This document shows, piece after piece, positions 35,256-44,167 of a DNA stretch of 64,000 bases. Source of the DNA: SMAG-U1939 sp036376595 (GTDB taxonomy: Bacteria > Chloroflexota > Ktedonobacteria > Ktedonobacterales > JADMIN01); NCBI GenBank assembly GCA_036376595.1, contig DASVAA010000004.1:1-64000 (forward strand). The letters are read 5' to 3'. The number at the start of each line of letters is the position of its first letter. Positions within the stretch are counted from its first letter, which is position 1. A program made the position numbers and the translations under genes. The notes beneath the pieces were generated by a model. It made no database searches, was not told the origin of the DNA, and saw nothing but the letters and a program-made list of their open reading frames with translations.

Positions 35256-36938
35256 TCACGCCGGGCAAGGATTGTTGCCGAGCGTGTTGTGGAAGGTCTC
35301 GTAGATCCCTTGCGTCGTATTGCCGGCCGCCGGATAGATCTGCTCCTGCAAGCCGCCGTACTCCGCCGCGGAGGTGCCGCCAAACGTGTTGGTGGTGCCT
35401 GGGATCTGCGCGCCGCCCTCCTGCCAGACACAGGCCCCATTCATCGTGCCCGTCGTGTAGATCGGGTAGAAGCTGGCGCCGTTGGGCGGATTGATGCATC
35501 CCGTGCCGGGGCTGGGATCGGACGGGTTGTACACATGCCGCTGGCAAGCATTGTTGGACGAGGTATCTGCCCCCTCGATGCGCGGCAGGTTGGTCTCGAA
35601 GGCCACCTGGCTGTAGTTCTTGTTGCCGTTGAAGAGCGGGCTGGTGAATATGATCGGGCTGGCATGCAGCGTCGCGTCGGTGGAAGGATCAGTCCCCGGC
35701 CACGTTCGCTGGTACTCCGGCCCGTCGAAGTCCCCATCGGTCCCCACGCATCCAGTGAGCTGCTGTGCGGTGCCGCCGACCGGCAGCGTGAAGCAGGGAG
35801 CCTCGTCGCCATCGTTGCCGCCCGGCGGTGGGTCAGTCGCGCCCGAGTTGGCGCACTTTCCGTTGCCGGTGATGCTGTCGCAGAACTCGAAGTGGCCAAT
35901 CTCATCCGAGTAGGCCACATTGTACGAGTGCGCCGCCCACAGCACACGGGTGGAGGGGCTGGACGTGCTGAACATCGGATGGAAGGCGTAGGGCTGATCC
36001 GTGCAGCTCGACGCCGATGGCTGGTAGAGCGGATGGCCGAAGCCATTGGCAATACTGGCCGTCATGGAGCCAGTCTGCCCGGTCGTATGATCGGTGATCA
36101 CCACCTGGAAGCCAGCAGCGGTGTCGTGCATGTCCACCGAGAGCGCGTCGCCTGAATTCATTTCCAGCGTATCGGCCGTCGTCTCGAAGGTGGCCAGCGT
36201 CTGGCGCAGCGGGTCGGCGGGTGCCTGCGAGTGCCCGCTCTTGGTGATGATGGCGTAGTTGACATACTCCTCGCCGGCGGCGTTGAGACACGCGGAGTTG
36301 TTCAGCGCCCCGGTGTTTGCGTTCTGCGAGAAGCTGTCAATGTTGAGCGCGGCGCACCACTGGGTGTTGTCCGGGCCGCAGCTCACGCCGGTGCCCACGT
36401 TGCCCCAGTTGGGCGGATAGAACTGCATCTCCATGAATGCGGTGCCCGGCGTGTTGCCCATATAGTTGGGCTTGGAGGAGTCGGTGCCGGTGAAGATGTT
36501 GGAGTCACTGTCGGGGGTGCAGGTCGCCCCGGGGTTGGGAGCTGACTGGTTGTCGCACAGCGCCATGCCGAACCAGAACGCCGGATGCAGCTGGAAGTTC
36601 CAGGTGCCGCCGCTGCCGTCCTGCGCCGGGGGAGTTGGCGGATCTTTGGGCAGGGTAAGCTGGTAGAGGTTCGAGTTGCCCGAACCGGCTTTGTTCGAGT
36701 AGAACAGCAGCGATGGCTCGTCATGGCCGGTGTACTGGCCCGCGTAGTTCCATGCGTCGGTTGTCTCGGTGCATAGCTGCGGGCGAGTCGTGCAGAATGG
36801 CTGCCTGGTCGGTGCTGCTTTGACCGTCTTGGGCGCGCGGATGATGTTCGCGGCCGCGAGGCCAAGGACGATCACGAGGGCGGCGATGCCGCAGAGGATG
36901 ATCTGTAAACGTCTGCCGAATGGGAACCGCAAAGGCAT
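35256..36938 (-). CDS. Secreted Cys-containing hypothetical protein
   Basis: 560 residues from ATG 36938 (GGAAGGGA upstream). The N-terminus is a membrane helix or uncleaved signal (RLQIILCGIAALVIVLGLAAANI). The rest is polar, rich in Asn, Gly, Thr and Ser, with about 18 Cys, suggesting several disulfides. Motifs include WNFQLHPAFWFGMALCDNQS, FMEMQFYPPNW, CAALNIDSF, WAAHSYNVAYSDEIGHFEFC and YPIYTTG. I recall similar uncharacterised secreted proteins in actinobacteria and Ktedonobacteria. A carbohydrate- or protein-binding wall function is possible, but nothing in the sequence proves it. Confidence 0.75.
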   Translation of the reverse strand: MPLRFPFGRRLQIILCGIAALVIVLGLAAANIIRAPKTVKAAPTRQPFCTTRPQLCTETTDAWNYAGQYTGHDEPSLLFYSNKAGSGNSNLYQLTLPKDPPTPPAQDGSGGTWNFQLHPAFWFGMALCDNQSAPNPGATCTPDSDSNIFTGTDSSKPNYMGNTPGTAFMEMQFYPPNWGNVGTGVSCGPDNTQWCAALNIDSFSQNANTGALNNSACLNAAGEEYVNYAIITKSGHSQAPADPLRQTLATFETTADTLEMNSGDALSVDMHDTAAGFQVVITDHTTGQTGSMTASIANGFGHPLYQPSASSCTDQPYAFHPMFSTSSPSTRVLWAAHSYNVAYSDEIGHFEFCDSITGNGKCANSGATDPPPGGNDGDEAPCFTLPVGGTAQQLTGCVGTDGDFDGPEYQRTWPGTDPSTDATLHASPIIFTSPLFNGNKNYSQVAFETNLPRIEGADTSSNNACQRHVYNPSDPSPGTGCINPPNGASFYPIYTTGTMNGACVWQEGGAQIPGTTNTFGGTSAAEYGGLQEQIYPAAGNTTQGIYETFHNTLGNNPCPA

Positions 36939-37297
36939 ACCTGTTGTCCCTTCCGTGCATGTCCGAACGGAACGCGCCGAGCGCGCCCGCTCGACCTGCG
37001 GGATGCCTCCATCGCGCGCCGGCGCCCGCTCTGCTCGCGGTCGCGCGGGTGATGCGATGGGAAAGACTGTCGGGAACCAGAGTTACGCGCCTTGGGATGG
37101 TGCGTGAGCGCCTGCTGAAATGGAGGGCGCGCAGCGCGTTTTGCCGCCTCCTCTCTAATCCACCACACGTCACGGGCTAAGTTGGATGCCGGGGCCGCCG
37201 TCCGGCGTCCGCCGTGCTCCCCCGGTGCTTGCTACTGTACCAGAGCGGCCCTCCCTGCGCTAGTACAGGACGTACTACCTGGTATATCCGCGTGCGA
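36939..37297. other. Intergenic region
   Basis: 359 bases upstream of the secreted protein. No repeat, promoter of good quality or gene is recognised. Confidence 0.4.
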
Positions 37298-38200
37298 TCA
37301 ATCCACCAGCCGCCACACCTCGCCCGCGCCGCTGCCCTCGCGCGCGGCACAGCCCTCGCGCTCCAGCTTGAGCAGGTGCGCCGTCACCGATTGCGCGGCC
37401 ATCGGGTGCAGGCGTGGGTCCACATCGGCATATATCTCGGCGACCAGCGCGTCCACCGTACGCGGCCCTCCCGCCAGCCCGGCGACGATCTGGTCCTCGC
37501 GCATCTGGCGGTGGGCGAGGTATTCGTCCAGCAGCGCGGCGGGATCCGCAATCTCAGGCCCGTGCGCCGGCAAGATGAGCCGCATCGTAGGGGCGTCCGG
37601 TGGACGCCTGCTGCTCCCGGTGGTCGGTGGACGCCCGCTCGCCGCCGCCTCCGGTGGACGCTCAGCCAGCGCGCGCAGCCGCCGCAGCGAGGCCAGATAG
37701 TCTAGCAGGTCGCCCTCCGGCGGAATGATCACCACCGTCCCTACGCCGGCCACCAGGTCGCCGGCGAAGAGCGCGCCGCTGTCTTCGAGCAGGAAGCACA
37801 GGTGATCGAAGCGGTGGCCGGGGGTGTACAGCGCGCGGATCGCCCGGCTGCCCAACAGGAACACCTGGTCGTCGGCCAGCGTCGCGTCGGCGTCGGGTAC
37901 CCCCTCGCGGCTGAAGGCCAGCACCGGCGCACCGGTCAGCGCGCGCAGGTGCGCCGCGCCCGCGACGTGGTCGGGGTGGCCGTGCGTGATGAGGATGGCG
38001 CGCAGGCCGCCGTGCCGCTCGGCCGCCGCGACGATGCGCGCGAGGTGGCCGGCGTCGTCGGGACCGGGGTCGATCGCTACGCAGCCGGTCTCCTCAGCGT
38101 CGCTGACGACGAAGGTGTTGGTGCCAGGGCCGGTCATGAGCGAGGGGTTGGGCGCCAGCAGCAGCTCGACGCCATCGGGCAGAGGCATGGTGGGGATCAC
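37298..38200 (-). CDS. MBL-fold metallo-hydrolase (LACTB2-like) with repeat-derived insert
   Basis: 300 residues. Zinc motifs: THGHPDHVAGAAHL (73-86), LYTPGHRFDHL, LFAGDLV, LPAHGPE. A C-terminal winged-helix region (RTVDALVAEIYADVDPRLHPMAAQSVTAHLLKL) is the LACTB2-type ending. Residues about 180-205, rich in Pro and Arg, come from the family 2 hairpin repeats at 37587-37662 and sit between the last helix and the LPAHG strand. The GTG start (38200) overlaps the stop of the Nudix gene by three bases (GTGA), so the two are translationally coupled. LACTB2 is an RNA endonuclease in mitochondria; activity here is unknown. Confidence 0.88.
   Translation of the reverse strand: MIPTMPLPDGVELLLAPNPSLMTGPGTNTFVVSDAEETGCVAIDPGPDDAGHLARIVAAAERHGGLRAILITHGHPDHVAGAAHLRALTGAPVLAFSREGVPDADATLADDQVFLLGSRAIRALYTPGHRFDHLCFLLEDSGALFAGDLVAGVGTVVIIPPEGDLLDYLASLRRLRALAERPPEAAASGRPPTTGSSRRPPDAPTMRLILPAHGPEIADPAALLDEYLAHRQMREDQIVAGLAGGPRTVDALVAEIYADVDPRLHPMAAQSVTAHLLKLEREGCAAREGSGAGEVWRLVD
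37587..37662. repeat. Hairpin repeat GGGCGTCCGGTGGACGCC (family 2) inside a gene
   Basis: Three partial units in a row within the MBL-hydrolase coding sequence, in frame and without a stop. Confidence 0.85.
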
Positions 38201-38985
38201 TCCTCGTCAGGCAGCACGATCACGGCGCGACCATCGCGCTGGACGATGCGCGGCTGGATCGTGCGCGGCGTCGTGCCCGCGAAGCGCGCGCGGGCCTCGT
38301 CGAGATTGCCCAGGCCAGTCAGCGCACGGAGCTGATGGATGGTGGCGAAGACGAGCGGGAAATCGCCGGCCTCGAAGCGCGCCAGCGCGTCTTCGGGCCG
38401 AATCCACACGCCCGCGGTGGTCTCGATCTGGTCGTGCGCCGCCTGTTGGCTCGCGGGCATCGCCGCGAGGAAGAAATGCGTGTCGAAGCGCTTGGGCAGC
38501 GGCTCCGGCGTGATCCAGTGCGCCCAGTGCAGCAGCTCGGCGGTCGCCAGGGTCACGCCGAGCGCCTGAGCGATCGCGCCGGTGGACGTCTCGTGCCGGT
38601 TGAGCGCCGCGCGCAAGGCGGTCAGTCGCGGCAGTTCATCGGGCGCGAAGCTGGCGAGTTCGCCCAGGCGCTCGGCGAGCAGCACGCCGGCCTCCTCGAA
38701 GCACTCGCGGATCGCGGCGACGCGAAAGCCGGTGCCAAGCGCCGTCGGGCCGTCGGGGGCGCCGTCACAGATGCCCGGTGCCATTTCGGCCTCGGCGTCG
38801 TCGGCGCCAACAGAGCCGCCGGGGAACACAAACGCGTCGGGTACGAACTCACTGCGCACATGCCGGCGCACCATAAAGACCTCAATGCCTGCCGTATTGG
38901 GTGCATCCGTCGAGGGCGAGCGGGCGGGGCGCGCGAGCACGACCGCCGACGCGGGACGCGGCGTGACCGGAGCCGGAGTGGACAT
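38197..38985 (-). CDS. Nudix hydrolase (NUDT7/NUDT19-like)
   Basis: 262 residues from ATG 38985 (GGGAGG six bases upstream). The Nudix box is degenerate at its start but has the catalytic core GFRVAAIRECFEEAGVLL. The strand VRSEFVPDAFVFPGGSV precedes it and a C-terminal extension follows. This is the coenzyme A/acyl-CoA diphosphatase-like group, although the substrate cannot be proven. It overlaps the MBL gene that follows; in eukaryotes and many bacteria NUDT19-like and LACTB2-like proteins are neighbours, so a shared process is likely. A TATGAT box on the minus strand at 39032-39027 may be its -10. Confidence 0.9.
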   Translation of the reverse strand: MSTPAPVTPRPASAVVLARPARSPSTDAPNTAGIEVFMVRRHVRSEFVPDAFVFPGGSVGADDAEAEMAPGICDGAPDGPTALGTGFRVAAIRECFEEAGVLLAERLGELASFAPDELPRLTALRAALNRHETSTGAIAQALGVTLATAELLHWAHWITPEPLPKRFDTHFFLAAMPASQQAAHDQIETTAGVWIRPEDALARFEAGDFPLVFATIHQLRALTGLGNLDEARARFAGTTPRTIQPRIVQRDGRAVIVLPDEE

Positions 38986-39093
38986 GGAACCTCCCAATGT
39001 GGGGATAGTGTTGTTGATCCGATGGTATCATACTGAAAACAGGGGAACGGCAACGACGCCGGACCAGGCGGTGGGAGAGGCGTACCCGCGGCG

Positions 39094-39122
39094 TTGACGG
39101 GCGCGAGCCGGCCCACTATACT
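39094..39122 (+). promoter_or_regulatory. Promoter of the Ser/Thr kinase gene
   Basis: -35 TTGACG (39094-39099) and -10 TATACT (39117-39122), 17 bases apart. The kinase start is about 135 bases downstream. Confidence 0.75.
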
Positions 39123-39258
39123 CGCGGCAACGCGAGCCGCCAGGACGCGCACCGGGCGCGGGCGGCGAGGGGCAGATGCGCGGGGGTGGGGAGCAGCGTC
39201 CAGACGGGCGAGGGGACGCACGACACCTGCCCACGCGGCGGCCGAGGATGATCAGCGT

Positions 39259-40878
39259 ATGACGCCAGGAGCGAACAACCCACTGCCGCTGGGCACGGTC
39301 GTACATGAGCGCTATCGCATCATCGCGGTGGTTGGGCGCGGCGGACTGGGCACCGTCTATCAAGTCACCGATGTACTCTTTGGCAAACAGAACGTCTACG
39401 CGCTCAAAGAGCTGATCGACCAGTCGCCGGGGGCGCGCAAGCAGTTCGAGCTGGAGAGCCAGTGGCTCCAGTCACTCGACCACAACAATATCCCCAAGGT
39501 GCGCGAGCACTTCGAGTGGCAGCGCCGCCTGTACCTCGTGATGGATTTCGTGGACGGCGAGAACCTCGAGCAGAAGCTCGTGCGCGTCGGAGTCCGCGGC
39601 CTGGCGGAGGCGCAGCTCATCGGCTGGATCGTGCCGATCTGCGGCGCGCTGCACTACCTGCATACTCGCCTGCCGCCGATCCTGCACCGCGACGTGAAGC
39701 CCGCCAACATCATCGTCACGCCCGCGGGGCATCCCGTGCTGGTGGACCTGGGCATCGCCAAGGAGCATCTTCCCGGCGCCAACCAGACGCTGACCTTCGT
39801 GCGCAAGGCCGGTACGGAGGGTTACGCCCCGCCGGAGCAGTACGCCGCTGGCGGGCAGACCGGGCCATGGTCCGACGTCTACGGACTAGGCGCGACGCTC
39901 TATCACCTCGTCACCGGCCGCGTGCCGCCCACCGCGGTCGAGCGCGTGGCGCTGGATCGCAAGCTGGTGCACCCGCGTGACCTCAATGCAGCGGTCTCGC
40001 CGCAGCTCGACGCAATCATCTGCCGCGCGCTGGCACTGCGCCCGGCGGAGCGCTTCCCTTCGATGGTCGAGTTCGCTCAGGCGCTTTCGCCGGGCAGCGG
40101 CGCGAAGATCGCCGCGCACGCGCAGGGGGCGCACAGCCCAGCGATCCCGCGCACGCCGCCGGCCGCGCCGTCCTGGCCATCGTACCCGTCGAGCCATCCC
40201 TCCGCGCCATCGCTGGCCGCCACGCCCATCGTGTCGTCGCCCTCGCCGGTTCCGGCATCCCCGGCGACACCCATTCCCCGCGCTGGCCTGCCCTCGGGCC
40301 GCCTCGGGGGCGCCGAGCGCGCGGGTGGCACGGGGCGCTTCGCGGCGGTGGCCTCAACTACGCGTACACATGGCGCCGGCGATGCCTCGACATCATCGCG
40401 TGACGGCGAAGGCGACGGCGTGGACGGCAGCGGGGCTCCGCGTCGGGTCAGCCGGAGGCGAATCATGGTGTTCGCCGGCATCGCCTGCGCGCTGGCCATC
40501 CTCATCGGCCTAGGCGCCGTGCTGATCGCCGCCTCCGCGCCGCCGGACCGCTCCTCGCCGGAGGCCGCCGTGAGCGGCTACTATAGCGCGCTGAAGGCGC
40601 AGGATTACGGGCGCGCCTGGCAGTATGACGCCGACAGCCGCAACAACTCATCGTCGCAGAGCGAGTACATCTCCGGCCTGCGCTCAGATGACCAGCAATA
40701 CGGCCATGTCACCGCCTTCATCGTGATGCCCGCGCAGACCGAGAGCGCGACACAGGCGACGGTGCAGGTCAACGTGACCCGCGCCGGACCAAGCGGCCCC
40801 GCCACGACGACCTTCACCGTCGCATTGACCCAATACAACGGCGGCACCTGGCTGATCAACAGCATCACCGCGACATGA
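39259..40878 (+). CDS. Membrane Ser/Thr protein kinase with outer NTF2-like domain
   Basis: 539 residues from ATG 39259. Kinase domain: Gly loop VVGRGGLGTVYQV, Lys in VYALKEL, catalytic loop LHRDVKPANIIV, metal site VDLGIAKE (DLG instead of DFG), GTEGYAPPEQY and WSDVYGLGATLYHLV. A Pro/Ser-rich juxtamembrane region follows, then one helix (MVFAGIACALAILIGLGAVLIAA) and an outer domain of about 110 residues (SPEAAVSGYYSALKAQDYGRAWQY). That domain resembles DUF4878/NTF2-like folds rather than PASTA repeats. It probably phosphorylates cytoplasmic targets in response to an outside cue. No paired phosphatase is in the window. A family 1 repeat follows its stop. Confidence 0.92.
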   Translation: MTPGANNPLPLGTVVHERYRIIAVVGRGGLGTVYQVTDVLFGKQNVYALKELIDQSPGARKQFELESQWLQSLDHNNIPKVREHFEWQRRLYLVMDFVDGENLEQKLVRVGVRGLAEAQLIGWIVPICGALHYLHTRLPPILHRDVKPANIIVTPAGHPVLVDLGIAKEHLPGANQTLTFVRKAGTEGYAPPEQYAAGGQTGPWSDVYGLGATLYHLVTGRVPPTAVERVALDRKLVHPRDLNAAVSPQLDAIICRALALRPAERFPSMVEFAQALSPGSGAKIAAHAQGAHSPAIPRTPPAAPSWPSYPSSHPSAPSLAATPIVSSPSPVPASPATPIPRAGLPSGRLGGAERAGGTGRFAAVASTTRTHGAGDASTSSRDGEGDGVDGSGAPRRVSRRRIMVFAGIACALAILIGLGAVLIAASAPPDRSSPEAAVSGYYSALKAQDYGRAWQYDADSRNNSSSQSEYISGLRSDDQQYGHVTAFIVMPAQTESATQATVQVNVTRAGPSGPATTTFTVALTQYNGGTWLINSITAT

Positions 40879-40962
40879 GGTCTACGGGGAACGCGGAGGT
40901 CGCGGAGGATCGCGGAGAAGAGGAGAGAGCTACCGCAGAGGACGCGGAGCAAAGTCAGAGGG
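40879..40962 (+). repeat. AG-rich dispersed repeat (family 1)
   Basis: Starts at the kinase stop codon: GAACGCGGAGG, TCGCGGAGGATCGCGGAG, AAGAGGAGAGAGC, ACCGCAGAGGACGCGGAG. Confidence 0.85.
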
Positions 40963-41091
40963 TGGGAAGGACGAAGTGGGCGATGGCGATGCGTGCGGGG
41001 GCGGTACGCTTCGCGCCGCGGGATTACCCGCGGTTCTTTAGACCGCCAGCCTGCCCACGGCGGCACGTGCCCAGCGCGTAAACAGTCGCGC

Positions 41092-41859
41092 CTACCCTGC
41101 CTCAGGCGTAGCGGTCTGGTCCGGCTCGTAGTAGGGGTCGGGCTGGCGCACGCGGAGCTGCCCATCGGCCACGCGGCGCTCGGCGTCGGCGCGTGTCTGG
41201 GCGCGCAGTCGGCGGCGGTGGCTGCGCACGCGGCGATGGATGTGCAGACCCCCGCCGCCGATGGCCAGGATCAACAGCAGCGTCACATAGACCACCGGCG
41301 CGGAGATGTAGTCAATGAGATCGGCGAGGATCGCGGCAATGAAATGCAGCTCGCGTTGCAGCAGCACGCCGAGATAGAAGAAGACCGTGGACCAGATGAC
41401 GGCAGCGATGGCGCAGGTCTGGGCGTACTCGCGGTATGGCAGGCCGGAGAGACCGGCGATTACGGTCGTAGGGATGCGCAGGCCGGGGATCAGGCGTCCC
41501 AGTACAATCGCGATGCGCCCCCGCTTGAGGAACCAGCGCTCGATGCGATCGAGCCGGTCGGGGTGCAGGTGCAGATATTTGCCATAGCGCTGCAGAAACG
41601 GCCGCCCGCCACGACGCATGACGGCATAGAGGATGGACGAGCCGATGAATACCGCCAGACTCGCCAGCCCGATCACGCCGACGTCATAGAGCAGCGTGCG
41701 ATGAGGCTGCAATCCCGCGATCATCACCAGCGTATCGCCGGGAATGGGGATCGGGATGCCAGCTTCCTCGATCAATACCAGCAGGAAGAGCGCCGGGAGC
41801 TGGTGGGCGTGGTAGAAGTTGAGGAGCCACTGCGCAAGCTCCTGAATCAGCTCCAACAT
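41092..41859 (-). CDS. DedA family membrane protein
   Basis: 255 residues. Conserved DedA blocks: LFLLVLIEEAGIPIPIPGDTLVM (the Glu and Pro-Gly-Asp of the family), then ILYAVMRRGGRPFLQRYGKY, the basic GRLIPGLRIPTTVIAGLSGL loop, and further helices. The last 60 residues are a basic then acidic cytoplasmic tail. DedA proteins act as undecaprenyl-phosphate or phospholipid flippases (UptA/DedA) in the inner membrane. The chosen start ATG 41859 has GGAGCGGAAG upstream. No clear operon partner. Confidence 0.92.
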   Translation of the reverse strand: MLELIQELAQWLLNFYHAHQLPALFLLVLIEEAGIPIPIPGDTLVMIAGLQPHRTLLYDVGVIGLASLAVFIGSSILYAVMRRGGRPFLQRYGKYLHLHPDRLDRIERWFLKRGRIAIVLGRLIPGLRIPTTVIAGLSGLPYREYAQTCAIAAVIWSTVFFYLGVLLQRELHFIAAILADLIDYISAPVVYVTLLLILAIGGGGLHIHRRVRSHRRRLRAQTRADAERRVADGQLRVRQPDPYYEPDQTATPEAG

Positions 41860-42005
41860 GGCTTCCGCTCCGTCGCCTCCGAGCGCCGTTCATGTGCGCG
41901 TCATGTGCCTACGCGCATCGTATGCCGCGTCGGGAGACGTTGGCAAGCGCCATGCCGACTCGGTGAAACGGGTGATACTCGTCTCAGGCGAACGGGAGCG
42001 GCGGG

Positions 42006-42072
42006 CTGGCGGATGAATCCGCGCCTGGGACCCACCGGCCGCAAAGCCTGCCTGCGCGGGCTAGGGAGTCGG
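42006..42072 (-). repeat. CGCAGGC dispersed repeat (family 3)
   Basis: Read on the minus strand: CCCGCGCAGGCAGGCTTTG, GGCCGGTGGGTCCCAG, GCGCGGATTCATCCGCC. It lies between the DedA gene start and the histidine kinase stop. Confidence 0.85.
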
Positions 42073-42084
42073 CTGGCAGGCTCA

Positions 42085-43929
42085 TCAGGCGAGCGGGAGC
42101 GTGAAGCGGAACTCGCTGCTACTGGGCGGCGCGGTGCTGGTGGATTCGAGCCACAGCCGGCCGCCCATGCGCTCGACCAGGTGCCGGCTGACGTAGAGGC
42201 CCAGTCCCAGGCCGGAGAGGTTGCGCTCCTCGGAGCGCGGCGCGCGGTAGAGGTAGTCGAAGATGCGCTCACGGTCCTCGGGGGCAATGCCGATACCATT
42301 ATCACGCACGGTGACCAGCACCTCGCCAGCGCGCGGCGTGGTAACGTCGATTGTGATCGCACCTCCAAGAGGCGAGTGGCGTGCGGAGTTGTCGATCAGA
42401 TCACGCAGCACCTGCTCGACCCGTGTCGACTCGCCGGTGACGGTCAGCGGCTGCGCCGGCAGATCGAGCGCAATCGCGTGCTGCGGGTACATCGCCTGGC
42501 GGCGCTCGACCGCTGCCCGCAGCGCCGCATCCAGCTCTACCGGCGCTGGCTTCATCAGCAGTGTGCCGCGACGCAGCCGCGAGGCGTCGAGCAGCTCGCC
42601 CAGCATCTCGGCGAGGCGCTGGCTCTGCTGCTCGATGGCCTCCGCCGAGCGCATTATCGGCTCGGGCAGCGGCTGCTTGTTCGCCTGGCGCAGCAGGAGC
42701 TGGGCATAGCCTTTGATGGCGGTCATCGGGCCGCGCAGCTCGTGCGCCGCCAGCGACATATAGGCGTCGCGCGCGTGCGCCTCGTCACGTGCCTCGGCCG
42801 CCAGTTGGCTCGCCGCGATGCCCGCCGCGACGGCCGTCGCCAGCGCGCGCGCAAGCGGCATCCAGCGCGGAACGGGCGGCGCCGCCACGCCCTCGGCCAG
42901 GGCGTAGATGGCATAGGTCTCGTGCGGGCCGGCGGCGGCGATCAGGTGGACGCGCGCGGTGGGATAACCCGCCTGCTGGCGCAGTGGTGCCAGCTCGCTC
43001 CACAGCATGTCAGTCTGGTCCGGCGCGATGGCGACCGGCCCCTCGCGCAGCTTCGGCAGCAGCGCCTCGGCCTGCGCTGGCGTGATGCCGATGTCGCCGG
43101 GCAGATGCGCGCCGGGGAGCGCCGTCCACGCGCCGTTCGGCATACGGACCAACGCGAGACAGTCGTGCGCCGCGGTCAGCGCCCGCAGCTCGCGTGCCCC
43201 TGCCCCCAGCAGCGCCGCCAACTCATCCGCGTCTGCCTGCGCCTCGTCTCCGGCAGCTCCGGAGCTGCCAACAGGCGTGCGGGCGTTGGCCGCGTCAACT
43301 GGCGGAGCGAAGGCCAGCGCTGGCAGCCCGGCGAGCGCGCGGAAGGCGCGTTGCTGCTCCTCGGTGGCGGCGCGGCGCTCAAGCAGCGCACCCAGTATAT
43401 CGCCGATCAGGCCCAGCAGGAGGGCATCGGGCCGGGCGGTGGCGGAGGCCAGCTCCACGACAATCGCGCCGAGCAAGGTGTCGCCCGCGGCGATGAGCGG
43501 CAGCAGCGTCACCCCAGCCGGACGCGCGATGCTGCGCTCGACCAGCACCTGCCGGTCGGCCCGCTCGCCGAAGCCCAACGTCTCGGTGGAGACCATCTCC
43601 GTGCTCAGACGCGGCAGCGCGCCAGCCTGCTCGCGCTCCGCCGCCGCAAGCTGGATCAAGCGGCCGGACGTGGTGGGATCGAGCGCGAAGAGCGCCAGCC
43701 GGCGCGCGTTCGGGACAAGCTGCGCCGCACGCTCGACGGCGGAGGTCAAAGCGCGCTCGACGGGGATCGGCGCCACCAACAGGCGTGTCAGGCCGGCGAG
43801 GTCGGCGAGCGACGGGATGCCGGCGGCACGGGACGCGGCGGGGCGCGGCGCCGAGGCCGGGGTGGGGGCGGGGGGCGCGTTAGAGAAATCCTCGTGCCGG
43901 GGGTTGTCGAGATCGTGCTGCTGGCGCAC
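42085..43929 (-). CDS. Sensor histidine kinase with GAF-like domains
   Basis: About 614 residues. N-terminal Pro/Ala-rich linker, then two GAF-like regions (about 30-190 and 250-390) with the patterns ALTSAVERAAQLVPNARRLALF and LPLIAAGDTLLGAIVVEL. The HisKA helix has SLAAHELRGPMTAIKGYAQLLL (phospho-His). HATPase boxes: DNSARHSP, VRDNGIGIAPEDRERIFDYL, GLGLGLYVSRHLVERMGG. No membrane helix is visible, so it should be cytoplasmic. No response regulator gene is near, so it is an orphan. Start is uncertain: GTG 43929 has AGGGGGG seven bases upstream; ATG 43968 adds 13 residues but has no ribosome site. Confidence 0.88.
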   Translation of the reverse strand: MRQQHDLDNPRHEDFSNAPPAPTPASAPRPAASRAAGIPSLADLAGLTRLLVAPIPVERALTSAVERAAQLVPNARRLALFALDPTTSGRLIQLAAAEREQAGALPRLSTEMVSTETLGFGERADRQVLVERSIARPAGVTLLPLIAAGDTLLGAIVVELASATARPDALLLGLIGDILGALLERRAATEEQQRAFRALAGLPALAFAPPVDAANARTPVGSSGAAGDEAQADADELAALLGAGARELRALTAAHDCLALVRMPNGAWTALPGAHLPGDIGITPAQAEALLPKLREGPVAIAPDQTDMLWSELAPLRQQAGYPTARVHLIAAAGPHETYAIYALAEGVAAPPVPRWMPLARALATAVAAGIAASQLAAEARDEAHARDAYMSLAAHELRGPMTAIKGYAQLLLRQANKQPLPEPIMRSAEAIEQQSQRLAEMLGELLDASRLRRGTLLMKPAPVELDAALRAAVERRQAMYPQHAIALDLPAQPLTVTGESTRVEQVLRDLIDNSARHSPLGGAITIDVTTPRAGEVLVTVRDNGIGIAPEDRERIFDYLYRAPRSEERNLSGLGLGLYVSRHLVERMGGRLWLESTSTAPPSSSEFRFTLPLA

Positions 43930-44039
43930 CGTCCATCCCCCCTTCTGCGCGTTCACGCGGCGCGCCATGTGGGTGCGCAGGATACATGCCAGTCGCCACC
44001 GTGCTGGGCCGCGGGTGGATCGGCGCGACCATCCCCTGC

Positions 44040-44145
44040 GTAGGGGCGTCCGGTGGACGCCCGTGCCTGGCGGTGCCTGGTGGACGCCCGCTGCCCGCCT
44101 CTGAACGCCTGCTGCTCGCCTCCGGTGGACGCCCGTCCGGCGGCC
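44040..44145. repeat. Hairpin repeat GGGCGTCCGGTGGACGCCC (family 2), several units
   Basis: One full unit followed by three partial GTGGACGCCCG units, between the histidine kinase and the transaldolase-like gene. Confidence 0.85.
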
Positions 44146-44167
44146 CGTGCCACTACCCGCGCCCGTA

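Noticed and set aside
40993..44043. A very long open frame (over 1000 codons) on the + strand opposite DedA and the histidine kinase
   Set aside because: It is antisense to two genes with clear family motifs, has no recognisable domain and arises from the high GC content.
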